From: CAZSVI01 sp964610205
GTDB lineage: Bacteria > Bacillota > Clostridia > DSM-8532
Reading direction: 5' to 3'
Assembly (NCBI GenBank): GCA_964610205.1
Contig: CAZSVI010000111.1
Location: forward strand, 1 to 12,327
DNA length: 12,327 bases
Under the pieces are notes generated by a model. That model saw only the letters and a list, made by a program, of their open reading frames with translations. It was not told where the DNA came from and ran no database searches. Positions 7,210 through 12,327 of the stretch are shown piece after piece. The number at the start of each line of letters is the position of its first letter. The first letter of the stretch is position 1. The position numbers and the translations under genes were made by a program.

Positions 7210-7923
7210 CTATTCCTTCATGAGATAACTGTTGATAATTTCCTGTTCCATCCTGTAAAACTCCTTGTTTTTCACCGTTCTCTCATGAAGAGGCATTGTA
7301 TTTTTTATCTCGGTAATAATACCTGTAGGCTTATCAGACAGAATATATATTTTATCTGAAAGAAGAAGAGCTTCCTGAACATCATGGGTAACCATAAGAA
7401 CAGCAGGTTTTTGTTTCATCCATAGTTTTTTCACAAGTTCAATCATCTGAGCCCTTCTTTTCAAATCCAATGATTGAAAAGGTTCGTCCATGAATAGTAC
7501 GTCTGAATGCACAATAAATGCTCTGGCCAACGCAAGGCGCTGATTCATCCCCCCGCTGAGCTGGGAAGGATAATGCATTTCAAACCCTTTAAGTTCGACC
7601 CGGTTTATCAGATCCTCGCACATTTGTTTTTTTGACTGTCTATCTATATCTTCGGGAAGAACAAACTCCAGGTTTTCCATTGCGTTTTTCCATGGCAGCA
7701 GCCTGGGCTCCTGGAAAAGAAAACCCGAGCGTTTATGCTCCATTCCGGTAACCTCCCCACCCGTTGGACATATTAATCCTGCCGTGATATATAAAAGAGT
7801 TGATTTTCCACATCCGGAAGGCCCAAGAATGGAGGTAATGGTTCCCTCCTCAAAGGTCATGTCCAATCCATTCAATACGTTAAGGGAACCAAATCTCATA
7901 TGGATATTCTTAAGTATAATCAT
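7210..7923 (-). CDS. ABC transporter ATP-binding protein, NitT/TauT/SsuB type
   Basis: This is the nucleotide-binding subunit of the importer encoded with the next two genes. All motifs are in place in 237 residues: Walker A GPSGCGKST at 34-42, Q-loop Gln 71 in FLFQEPRLLPW, signature LSGGM at 122-126 followed by NQRLALARA, Walker B VLFMDEP at 142-148 with Glu 147, and the switch His 180 in VTHD. The RLLPW after the Q-loop and the SGGMxQR signature are typical of the SsuB/TauB/NrtD group. The ATG overlaps the permease stop by 4 bp (ATGA), so translation is probably coupled and the two subunits are made together. The sequence does not show the substrate: this family covers taurine, sulfonates, nitrate, pyrimidine precursors, guanidine-related compounds and others. 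Confidence 0.95.
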   Translation of the reverse strand: MIILKNIHMRFGSLNVLNGLDMTFEEGTITSILGPSGCGKSTLLYITAGLICPTGGEVTGMEHKRSGFLFQEPRLLPWKNAMENLEFVLPEDIDRQSKKQMCEDLINRVELKGFEMHYPSQLSGGMNQRLALARAFIVHSDVLFMDEPFQSLDLKRRAQMIELVKKLWMKQKPAVLMVTHDVQEALLLSDKIYILSDKPTGIITEIKNTMPLHERTVKNKEFYRMEQEIINSYLMKE

Positions 7924-8660
7924 TGCACTCTCCCCCTTTCAAACAGTTTTCTCAACAGAAAATCAAAAAAGAGAGATACGGCAACAACCACAATTGTCCA
8001 TGCTATAATACCGGCAAGATCAATCTGTATCTTATGCATGTACATCTGTGCTCCTATGCTGTTGTGATTCGCGAAATGAAACACCTCAGCCGTAACGATA
8101 ATCTTAAAACTCAATCCTAAAGCCGAACGGCTTCCGGCAATCAGAAAATTTCTTAAGGATGGAATATATATATCACGAATAATTTTACCTTTATGCACAC
8201 GGTATATACTCGCCATCTCCAATAATCCCCTGTCAACCCCGGAAAGTCCTTCGGCTACATTCGTATATAGAACGGGAAAAACGACAAAAAAACATATTAC
8301 AACAGGTGTAAACGAAACAGGCAGCAGCAGCAGGACTATTAGTATGATGGCAACTGTTGGCACAGAACGTATTATACCTGAAATATGTTCCATTACACTG
8401 TAAAGAAAGGGAATAAAATTGCTGGCAATACCCAGAAGAAGCGCAGGAATAAAAGCGGCGCCAAAGCTCAATAAAACAGATTTCAGCGTATTGAATACAG
8501 TTGACAGAAAAACCGCGCTGCGTATGATTGACACAATCGAAAGCAATACTTCATATGGAGAAGGGAAAATGAGTGTTTGCCTTCCCAGTGATAAGAATTG
8601 CCAAAGAGCTATCAAACCTGTAATCAACAAAATATACAAATACTTATGAGTATTTTTCAT
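7920..8660 (-). CDS. ABC transporter permease, NitT/TauT/SsuC type
   Basis: This is the membrane subunit of the importer, 246 residues from the ATG at 8660 (AAAGGCGG upstream). A GTG at 8681 is in frame but has a poor ribosome binding site. Hydrophobic segments lie at about residues 8-24, 59-80, 101-132, 181-196 and 216-236, a normal binding-protein-dependent permease layout. The cytoplasmic coupling loop for the ATPase (EAA loop) is at about 148-177 (EMASIYRVHKGKIIRDIYIP...). The usual Gly seven residues after the EAA Glu region is not conserved, but the closing I-P is present. It is separated from the binding-protein gene by 108 bp containing two hairpins and overlaps the ATPase gene by 4 bp. 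Confidence 0.93.
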   Translation of the reverse strand: MKNTHKYLYILLITGLIALWQFLSLGRQTLIFPSPYEVLLSIVSIIRSAVFLSTVFNTLKSVLLSFGAAFIPALLLGIASNFIPFLYSVMEHISGIIRSVPTVAIILIVLLLLPVSFTPVVICFFVVFPVLYTNVAEGLSGVDRGLLEMASIYRVHKGKIIRDIYIPSLRNFLIAGSRSALGLSFKIIVTAEVFHFANHNSIGAQMYMHKIQIDLAGIIAWTIVVVAVSLFFDFLLRKLFERGRVQ

Positions 8661-8681
8661 AATCCGCCTTTCATTACACAC

Positions 8682-8697
8682 ACCTTATCAGTAAGGT
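8682..8697. repeat. Small perfect hairpin before the permease gene
   Basis: ACCTTA-TCAG-TAAGGT is a perfect 6-bp stem with a 4-nt loop lying about 22 nt upstream of the permease ATG. In the message it would sit just 5' of the ribosome binding site. It may be structural or a binding site; nothing more can be said. Confidence 0.3.
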
Positions 8698-8730
8698 AAA
8701 AAATATCGCATCATGCTAAAGCCGAATCAG

Positions 8731-8758
8731 CATCCGTCACCTTTAATGGCGACGGATG
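8731..8758 (-). promoter_or_regulatory. Intercistronic stem-loop between binding protein and permease
   Basis: In the minus-strand message CATCCGTCGCC pairs with GGTGACGGATG (11 pairs, one G-U) around a 6-nt ATTAAA loop, starting 10 nt after the binding-protein stop. No T-tract follows on that strand, so it is not a standard terminator. Such hairpins often protect the 3' end of the upstream cistron, so binding protein can be made in excess over the membrane parts. That role is inference. Confidence 0.55.
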
Positions 8759-8768
8759 TCTTTCGATT

Positions 8769-9737
8769 TTACTGTATTTCGTAATACAATCCATCATCCG
8801 GTATTTCTCCGCCTATTGTATCCGGGTTGAACCGGTATAGTATTTGAAAAAAAACATCCAGTTCTTCTCTTACCTCTGAAACCAGTTTATGCTGAATGTT
8901 GTTTCCAGGCATGGATCTCTCCACAATGGCGGATGTTAGACCTAATTCCAATTCTTCCGTATAACCGCCTGCTTGTGCGGCATTTTCATTAATCCAGGAC
9001 ATCCCGTCAGCCAATATGTTAATGTACTCCTTAACAAAGCCGGGATTATTTTGGATTAATTCTTCCTTCACAAAAATTCCTGCCTGGGGATACCCAATTG
9101 ATGTCTTGAAAATTTTCTGCCATTCCTTTTGGAGATCCAGAAAAACATTGGTATCGGCGTTTTTCATCTTCACAGTAGTCAGAACGGGTTCCGGCAGCAT
9201 GGATATCTTCGCTTTTCCATTCAGGAAGTTTGGCGCTAACTCCGTTCCGCCCGAAAGATAGATTAAATTTACATCCGTTTCCGGGTTCAAGCCATTTTCC
9301 TGTAACAGGGTTCTGAATACTATATCTGGAACCAAACCCTTTCCCATCATATAAATATCCTCTCCCCTTAAATCTTCCCATCCGTCCATATTCTCATTTG
9401 AAGCAATATACAGGTTTCCCCATGTAACAACCGATGTCAGTTTATAAGGTAATTTCTTTCGGTAAAGCTGCGCCGCCAGATTTACCGGAACTATGACAAA
9501 GTCGGCTTCCCGGGAAGTAAGCCTTGCAACAATAAGGTCTGTTGTAGGAACAACCTCATACAGGATCTCAGTTCCATTCAAATTGACCGTATCCTTCATC
9601 GGTTTTATGATACTGATAGCTGTTGCTCCTGAAGGTGCTGCAACTTTTATTTGTCTGATTTCCGTCTTTGATGCGCAGGATGACATAATAAATATCAAAC
9701 AAACTGCGATTAGTAAAACAATAACTCGTTTTTTCAT
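8769..9737 (-). CDS. Substrate-binding lipoprotein of a NitT/TauT-type ABC importer
   Basis: This is the extracellular binding protein that delivers substrate to the permease. The ATG at 9737 has GGAGG 7 nt upstream and begins MKKRVIVLLIAVCLIFIMSSC, a lipoprotein signal with the lipidated Cys at residue 21. The mature part starts KVAAPSGATAISIIKPM, then READFVIVPVNLAAQLY and later VPDIVFRTLL and AKISMLPEPVLTTVK. This is the two-lobed fold pattern of the TauA/SsuA/NMT1-like group (322 residues in all). The frame is open 42 codons further upstream to 9863, but that part is the structured leader and should not be counted as protein. It heads the operon with the permease and ATPase. The substrate is unknown; the leader RNA suggests supply is governed by a small molecule or similar signal. 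Confidence 0.9.
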   Translation of the reverse strand: MKKRVIVLLIAVCLIFIMSSCASKTEIRQIKVAAPSGATAISIIKPMKDTVNLNGTEILYEVVPTTDLIVARLTSREADFVIVPVNLAAQLYRKKLPYKLTSVVTWGNLYIASNENMDGWEDLRGEDIYMMGKGLVPDIVFRTLLQENGLNPETDVNLIYLSGGTELAPNFLNGKAKISMLPEPVLTTVKMKNADTNVFLDLQKEWQKIFKTSIGYPQAGIFVKEELIQNNPGFVKEYINILADGMSWINENAAQAGGYTEELELGLTSAIVERSMPGNNIQHKLVSEVREELDVFFQILYRFNPDTIGGEIPDDGLYYEIQ

Positions 9738-9751
9738 AAATAAACCTCCAT

Positions 9752-9780
9752 AAAAAAAGCCCTGACCTGAACGGGTGGGC
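9752..9780 (-). terminator. Leader terminator upstream of the ABC operon
   Basis: On the minus strand GCCC + ACC pair with GGT + GGGC (9759-9780, with a 2-nt bulge and a 6-nt loop), directly followed by seven T. It ends only 2 nt before the GGAGG of the binding-protein gene, so it would stop transcription before the first codon. Both strands of this stem are also needed by the alternative leader fold. Confidence 0.65.
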
Positions 9781-9829
9781 AACATAACATTACTTTCCCC
9801 TCCGCACGGAACATTCCATGCATTCAGGT
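9765..9829 (-). promoter_or_regulatory. Riboswitch-like three-way-junction leader, class not recognised
   Basis: In the minus-strand RNA three helices meet almost without linkers. P1 is ACCTGAA with TTCAGGT (9823-9829 with 9765-9771). P2 is GCATGGAA with TTCCGTGC (9804-9821; eight pairs, one G-U). P3 is CGG-A-GGG with CCC-AC-CCG (about 9798-9804 with 9772-9779), enclosing a loop GAAAGTAATGTTATGTTG. The 3' strands of P1 and P3 are the same bases that build the terminator at 9759-9780, so the two folds exclude each other; folding of the junction would let transcription continue. It lies between a good promoter and the binding-protein gene. I cannot place it in a known riboswitch class by eye: the CUGAGA box of the TPP type is missing. 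The fold is seen in the sequence; ligand control is inference. Confidence 0.6.
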
Positions 9830-9921
9830 GTGTAAACAGAAAATCCTCGTTATAATCATGCACCGGTTAATTATTTTACAAAGCGTGCCGCTTACAACTC
9901 AGACTACTATTCATTTCCTTT

Positions 9922-9950
9922 ATTTTATCATAATTAAAAATTAACTGCAA
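9922..9950 (-). promoter_or_regulatory. Sigma-A promoter (extended -10) for the ABC operon
   Basis: On the minus strand TTGCAG (9945-9950) is followed after 17 bp by TAAAAT (9922-9927), preceded by TGA as in an extended -10. Transcription would start near 9915, giving a leader of about 180 nt before the binding-protein ATG. A small AAGCG/CGCTT hairpin lies in the leader near 9881-9893. Confidence 0.65.
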
Positions 9951-10036
9951 GAACCCTACCCGAATTATATGTTTCATGAATATTTTAGATAATTTTGCAA
10001 ACCATAGTATTAAAATTTCTAAAGGAGGTATTTATA

Positions 10037-10312
10037 ATGCAAACGCAGAACCAGAATCAAAACCAAATGCAGAATCAAACGGGTCAGAACCAGAGCATGA
10101 TGGCTATGCTGACAACAAAGAATATGTCAATACTGGATGATCAGATGAGTAAGGAATCACTTAATTCAAAAAAAATGAACCTGTATGCTGATTATTGCAA
10201 TGATCAACAGCTGAAATCCTTATGCCGTAAAGCAGCTCAGATGCATAAAAAGCACTTTGACACCCTTTATAATTATCTGAATTCCCACAATAAACCGACG
10301 CAAATGCAATAA
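10037..10312 (+). CDS. Small CotF-like spore coat protein with Gln/Asn-rich N-terminus
   Basis: A 91-residue protein starts at ATG 10037, with AAAGGAGG 8 nt upstream. Residues 1-20 are almost only Gln and Asn with a few Met and Thr. From about residue 25 there is a predicted helical pair, with DDQMSKESLNSKKMNLYADYCND and LKSLCRKAAQMHKKHFDTLYNYL. This resembles one half of the ferritin-like helical bundle of CotF-type coat proteins. The next gene is a clearer member of that group, which supports the assignment. A longer frame from TTG 9995 lacks a ribosome binding site. The gene is divergent from the ABC operon. I looked for a late sporulation promoter: CATAGTAT at 10003-10010 resembles a SigE/SigG/SigK -10, but no -35 stands at the right distance. 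A coat role is inferred from the family, not shown. Confidence 0.75.
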   Translation: MQTQNQNQNQMQNQTGQNQSMMAMLTTKNMSILDDQMSKESLNSKKMNLYADYCNDQQLKSLCRKAAQMHKKHFDTLYNYLNSHNKPTQMQ

Positions 10313-10409
10313 ATGTAAAGCAAGGTATATAAGTGTTAATAATTTATGTAAAATCTTTAAGATTCCGTTTAACCTGAATTTTGAATAAAATCAAAGGAGG
10401 AAAATAAAC

Positions 10410-10691
10410 ATGCATAATAATCCAAATTTAAGCGAGCAGGATATGATGTCGGATGCTCTGAATACTGAAAAGCTTTCTATTTCATCATATGGCTCATATC
10501 TGGCAGAAGCAACGTGCCCGCAGCTTCGCGGGGAAATAAATCAAATCCTTAGTGAAAATCAGCAAATACAATATGAAATATTCGACTCCATGAGGCAGAG
10601 AGGCTGGTATCAGACCAAAAACGTGCAAATGAACGAAGTACAGCAGGCAGTTCAAAAACTTGGACAGATGAAGCCGGAAATCAGCAGTTGA
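10410..10691 (+). CDS. CotF-family spore coat protein
   Basis: A 93-residue protein starts at ATG 10410 with AAAGGAGG 9 nt upstream. The pattern is that of the short clostridial Coat F domain: SEQDMMSDALNTEKLSISSYGSYLAEATCPQLR (about 8-40), then INQILSENQQIQYEIFDSMRQRGWY (43-67). The closing RGWY (64-67) is the most recognisable mark of the group. A short Gln-rich tail follows. It lies 97 bp after the first coat-like gene on the same strand and is probably transcribed with it; a strong hairpin terminator follows at 10797. Such proteins assemble in the outer layers of the spore, which would make the organism a spore former. The 10313-10409 gap holds no clear promoter. Confidence 0.85.
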   Translation: MHNNPNLSEQDMMSDALNTEKLSISSYGSYLAEATCPQLRGEINQILSENQQIQYEIFDSMRQRGWYQTKNVQMNEVQQAVQKLGQMKPEISS

Positions 10692-10796
10692 CATGCCATA
10701 AAGTTGGGTATATCCGCTCATCGGCAACATCTGCTGTTTCAGAAGGAACTATTATTCTTTTGATTGAAGTATAACAGTTGACGATATTGAGTATTG

Positions 10797-10830
10797 AAAA
10801 ACCTGGAGATTCTCCAGGTTTTTATATTTA
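10797..10830. terminator. Bidirectional Rho-independent terminator between coat genes and gntR
   Basis: AAAAACCTGGAG (10797-10808) and CTCCAGGTTTTT (10812-10823) form a perfect 12-bp stem with a 3-nt loop. A T-run lies on both strands, so it can end the coat-gene transcript from the left and the gntR transcript from the right. The preceding 100 bp (10692-10796) hold no gene I can support. Confidence 0.9.
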
Positions 10831-10884
10831 TCAAACAACCTCGATGACCTCTGCCTCAATAGGCATTGGATATACATAATTCAT
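10831..10884 (-). CDS. 17-codon ORF coupled to the end of gntR
   Basis: An ATG at 10884 overlaps the TGA of the regulator gene by 4 bp (ATGA) and opens a 17-residue frame, MNYVYPMPIEAEVIEVV, ending with TGA at 10831 just before the terminator. There is no separate ribosome binding site, so it would depend on ribosomes finishing gntR. It may be a coupled microprotein, the stump of a deleted downstream gene, or chance. I do not recognise the peptide. Confidence 0.3.
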   Translation of the reverse strand: MNYVYPMPIEAEVIEVV

Positions 10885-11621
10885 TTATGGTTTTCAAATG
10901 ATAATCTGCATTTGTCAGCCCTGTATTTTGATACAATGCACTCAACGGGCTGACCGCTCTTTGAAAATAATACATTATCGATCTGAATCAGCGCCTGCCC
11001 GGGCTGTACCTGTAATAAACCCGCATCAACCTGATCAGTATATATAACTTCCAGAGAACTCTTCGAGCTATAGGGCACCAAAGGATATTTACCCCTTAAA
11101 ATTTCAAAGGATGGCTTTTTGTTTTTTATATCCTCACCGATTTCAGGGAAAAGACTTAATGGGATATATGAAATATTAACTGAGAATACCTCTTCATTTC
11201 TGGTATTTGTATAGGTTATACAGGTAAACTCCTGTTTATCGGCTTTAATATTAAAAATATCCTTCAGCTTTGCAAAATCATCCGACGTAACCGTTTTAAT
11301 ATTAAGAATTTCTTTTTTTTCAGGCTCAAGGCTGTCCAGAATTGAATCGGTAAATCCGCTGTAATCCTTTATATGTACGCTGGATTTTCTTTTAGAAACA
11401 AAAGTACCCTTCCCCTTAAGCTTATATAACTGACCATTGTTTGTCAGCTCATTGATCGCTTGCCTTACTGTAGGACGGCTAATACAATATTGCTCACATA
11501 AATCCTGTTCTGAGGGTATTTTTGAATCTTCCTTAAAAACATTCCTCTCGATTTTCTCAAGAATTATGTTCTTAAGCTGACAATATAAGGGTACAGTACT
11601 GTACTTATTAATGCCTGCCAC
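10881..11621 (-). CDS. GntR-family transcriptional regulator, HutC/UTRA type
   Basis: A 246-residue DNA-binding regulator. The N-terminal winged helix covers about residues 8-77: PLYCQLKNIILEKI, KIPSEQDLCEQYCISRPTVRQAINELTNNG (the recognition helix follows SRPTVRQA), and the wing LYKLKGKGTFVSKR. From about residue 95 a UTRA ligand-binding domain follows, with FTCITYTNTRNEEVFSVNISYIP and PGQALIQIDNVLFSKSGQPVECIVSKYRAD. UTRA proteins usually sense a small metabolite, often a phosphosugar or amino acid derivative, and repress a nearby operon. The start is a GTG at 11621 with GGAGG 9 nt upstream. Its own promoter overlaps palindromes, and another palindrome lies in its first codons, suggesting self-control. 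No obvious metabolic target is adjacent on its strand except the tiny ORF, so the regulon is unknown. Confidence 0.93.
   Translation of the reverse strand: MAGINKYSTVPLYCQLKNIILEKIERNVFKEDSKIPSEQDLCEQYCISRPTVRQAINELTNNGQLYKLKGKGTFVSKRKSSVHIKDYSGFTDSILDSLEPEKKEILNIKTVTSDDFAKLKDIFNIKADKQEFTCITYTNTRNEEVFSVNISYIPLSLFPEIGEDIKNKKPSFEILRGKYPLVPYSSKSSLEVIYTDQVDAGLLQVQPGQALIQIDNVLFSKSGQPVECIVSKYRADKCRLSFENHK
11591..11604. promoter_or_regulatory. 14-bp perfect palindrome in the 5' end of gntR
   Basis: GTACAGTACTGTAC reads the same on both strands and lies about 18 bp inside the gntR coding region (codons for Tyr-Ser-Thr-Val-Pro). It could be an operator read by the regulator itself. The 5'-coding position would fit a roadblock, but it could also be chance. 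Confidence 0.3.
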
Positions 11622-11686
11622 GTCAAATTACCTCCAATTCTCTTTGCCTTATGAAATCAGTTGTCAGGTTGTTGTTATGTACTTAC

Positions 11687-11715
11687 ATCTTATCAGGTTA
11701 TTACTTAAATTGCAA
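11687..11715 (-). promoter_or_regulatory. Sigma-A promoter (extended -10) for gntR with overlapping palindromes
   Basis: On the minus strand TTGCAA (11710-11715) is 17 bp from TAAGAT (11687-11692), preceded by TGA. The -35 lies inside a perfect 16-bp inverted repeat AAATTGC-AA-GCAATTT (11707-11722). ATGTA-CT-TACAT (11677-11688) overlaps the downstream edge of the -10 and the likely start site. Both are placed where a repressor would block RNA polymerase. Confidence 0.65.
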
Positions 11716-11762
11716 GCAATTTTAGGACTTATTTCCCAATACAGATGGCACCCGAGTCCTTT

Positions 11763-11860
11763 TTTATCAAACGTCTACCGGGACACCTTCCTTCAGTGGC
11801 TGTGACAAACCGATTACTTACTCAGTGGCAGGTTTAATCACCGGGGAAGCGTTTGATAAA
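11763..11860. other. 98-bp structured element between purB and gntR
   Basis: Perfect 11-bp inverted repeats TTTATCAAACG / CGTTTGATAAA (11763-11773 and 11850-11860) enclose 76 bp. Nested inside are CTTCC/GGAAG, GTGA/TCAC and AAACC/GGTTT arms and two copies of CAGTGGC (GCCACTG on the minus strand) about 28 bp apart. The right arm can also pair with ATCAAA at 11863-11868, followed by T5 on the plus strand. Just left of it AGGACT...AGTCCT (11724-11760) is followed by six T on the plus strand. So competing folds and T-tailed hairpins exist. It may be a structured RNA in the purB 3' region or gntR leader, a plus-strand small RNA, or a small inverted-repeat element. The minus-strand order GGTG..GCCACTG..GCCACTG..GGAAGG recalls part of the cobalamin riboswitch core, but most of it is missing. 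Confidence 0.4.
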
Positions 11861-11871
11861 CAATCAAATTT

Positions 11872-12327
11872 TTAAACCTTTAAATCAATCTGCATATCCC
11901 ATGCTGAATTATTATCCAGAAGCGGTTTTACATAATAATTTATAAACTCCACCACCTGCTCACTGCTTCTTCCGATATAAAGAGACGGATTTAAAATCCT
12001 GTTTATATCCTGTAAGCTTAAGCCAAACGAGGAGTCGCCCGATATCCTTTCCATGAGATCATTCGAAAGCCCCTCTTCCTTTACAACTTTGGCTGCTTCC
12101 ATGGAATGGACCCTTATCCTTTCATGCAGTTCCTGCCTGTCACCGCCCCGCTTTACAGCCTCCATCAAAATATCTTCCGTGACCATAAAAGGAAGCTCTT
12201 CCATCACTCTTTTCCGGATCATCCGGGGATATACTACAAGACCATCAACTATATTTATATAAATATTTAAAATAGAATCCACTGCTAGAAATCCTTCCGG
12301 AATACTGATTCTTCTATTTGCCGAATC
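11872..12327 (-). CDS. purB: Adenylosuccinate lyase, C-terminal part (cut by window edge)
   Basis: PurB splits SAICAR to AICAR and adenylosuccinate to AMP, both releasing fumarate, in purine synthesis. The last 151 codons are present; the N-terminus, including the SSxMPxKxNP loop, is beyond the right edge. The visible part opens with DSANRRISIPEGFLAVDSIL and then has the C-terminal domain: VYPRMIRKRVMEELPFMVTEDILMEAVKRGGDRQELHERIRVHSMEA, followed by NPSLYIGRSSEQVVEF. This GGxRQxxHExIRxHS pattern is typical of the clostridial/eukaryote-like form. No ordinary terminator follows on this strand; instead the structured element at 11763-11860 begins 11 bp after the stop, and then the gntR promoter. 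Confidence 0.95.
   Translation of the reverse strand, partial: DSANRRISIPEGFLAVDSILNIYINIVDGLVVYPRMIRKRVMEELPFMVTEDILMEAVKRGGDRQELHERIRVHSMEAAKVVKEEGLSNDLMERISGDSSFGLSLQDINRILNPSLYIGRSSEQVVEFINYYVKPLLDNNSAWDMQIDLKV

Noticed and set aside
9765..9829. TPP riboswitch for the ABC operon
   Set aside because: ACCTGA followed by a hairpin and AGGGGAA resembles the 3' half of the TPP aptamer, but the CUGAGA box and the P2/P3 arm are absent upstream, and the helices pair differently.
9738..9863. N-terminal extension of the binding protein (42 extra residues)
   Set aside because: The frame is open, but it runs through the leader hairpins and terminator. The lipoprotein signal with its own GGAGG starts at 9737.
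10002..10010. Sporulation sigma-factor promoter for the coat genes
   Set aside because: CATAGTAT fits a late-sporulation -10 only in part, and GAATATT upstream is about 3 bp too far away for a normal spacing.
11750..11860. Intact cobalamin riboswitch on the minus strand
   Set aside because: Two GCCACTG motifs and GGAAGG are in a suggestive order, but the 5' GGTGC region, the AAAAGGGAA block and a clear 3' AGGAGACCTGCC box are missing, and the 11-bp closing stem does not belong to that fold.
1..12327. CRISPR arrays, tRNA or rRNA genes, insertion sequences
   Set aside because: No regularly spaced repeats, no cloverleaf or rRNA sequence, and no transposase frame were recognised anywhere in the window.

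Overview
The window looks like chromosomal DNA from a low-GC, endospore-forming Clostridia-type Firmicute. The signs are AT-rich intergenic DNA with sigma-A-like promoters, strong AGGAGG ribosome binding sites, a pair of CotF-like spore coat genes, and Firmicute-type housekeeping proteins (RarA, RimM, TrmD, YajC, Tgt, QueA, PurB). I cannot name the species. Almost everything is on the minus strand; only the two coat genes read rightward.

Layout from left to right. (1) 1-357: the 5' part of an enolase-superfamily-like gene, cut by the window edge, followed by about 450 bp with no convincing gene. (2) 808-3393: rimM-trmD-rarA (minus), with rimM overlapping trmD and rarA 35 bp further on. A promoter whose -10 lies almost on top of the rimM ribosome binding site drives the set. 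(3) 3532-5168: tgt-yajC, each with its own sigma-A-like promoter and with a terminator after yajC. (4) 5325-5885: a small multi-pass membrane protein of the LiaI/LiaF-like type with its own terminator. (5) 6109-7134: queA. A GC-richer, coding-like scrap of about 80 bp lies just after its stop codon. queA and tgt act on successive steps of queuosine formation in tRNA. (6) 7210-9737: a three-gene ABC importer (lipoprotein, permease, ATPase) of the NitT/TauT/SsuABC class. It is preceded by a roughly 180-nt leader with a three-way-junction fold and a terminator that share strands, so it is built like a riboswitch or attenuator. (7) 10037-10691: two small CotF-like coat proteins on the plus strand, ending at a strong bidirectional terminator. 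(8) 10831-11621: a GntR/HutC-type regulator with a 17-codon ORF overlapping its stop by 4 bp. Its promoter region holds several palindromes. (9) 11763-11860: a 98-bp element closed by a perfect 11-bp stem, of unknown nature. (10) 11872-12327: the 3' end of purB.

The best candidates for something undescribed are the leader RNA of the ABC importer (9752-9829) and the structured element between purB and gntR (11763-11860). I could not assign either to a riboswitch class by eye; a covariance-model search would settle both.
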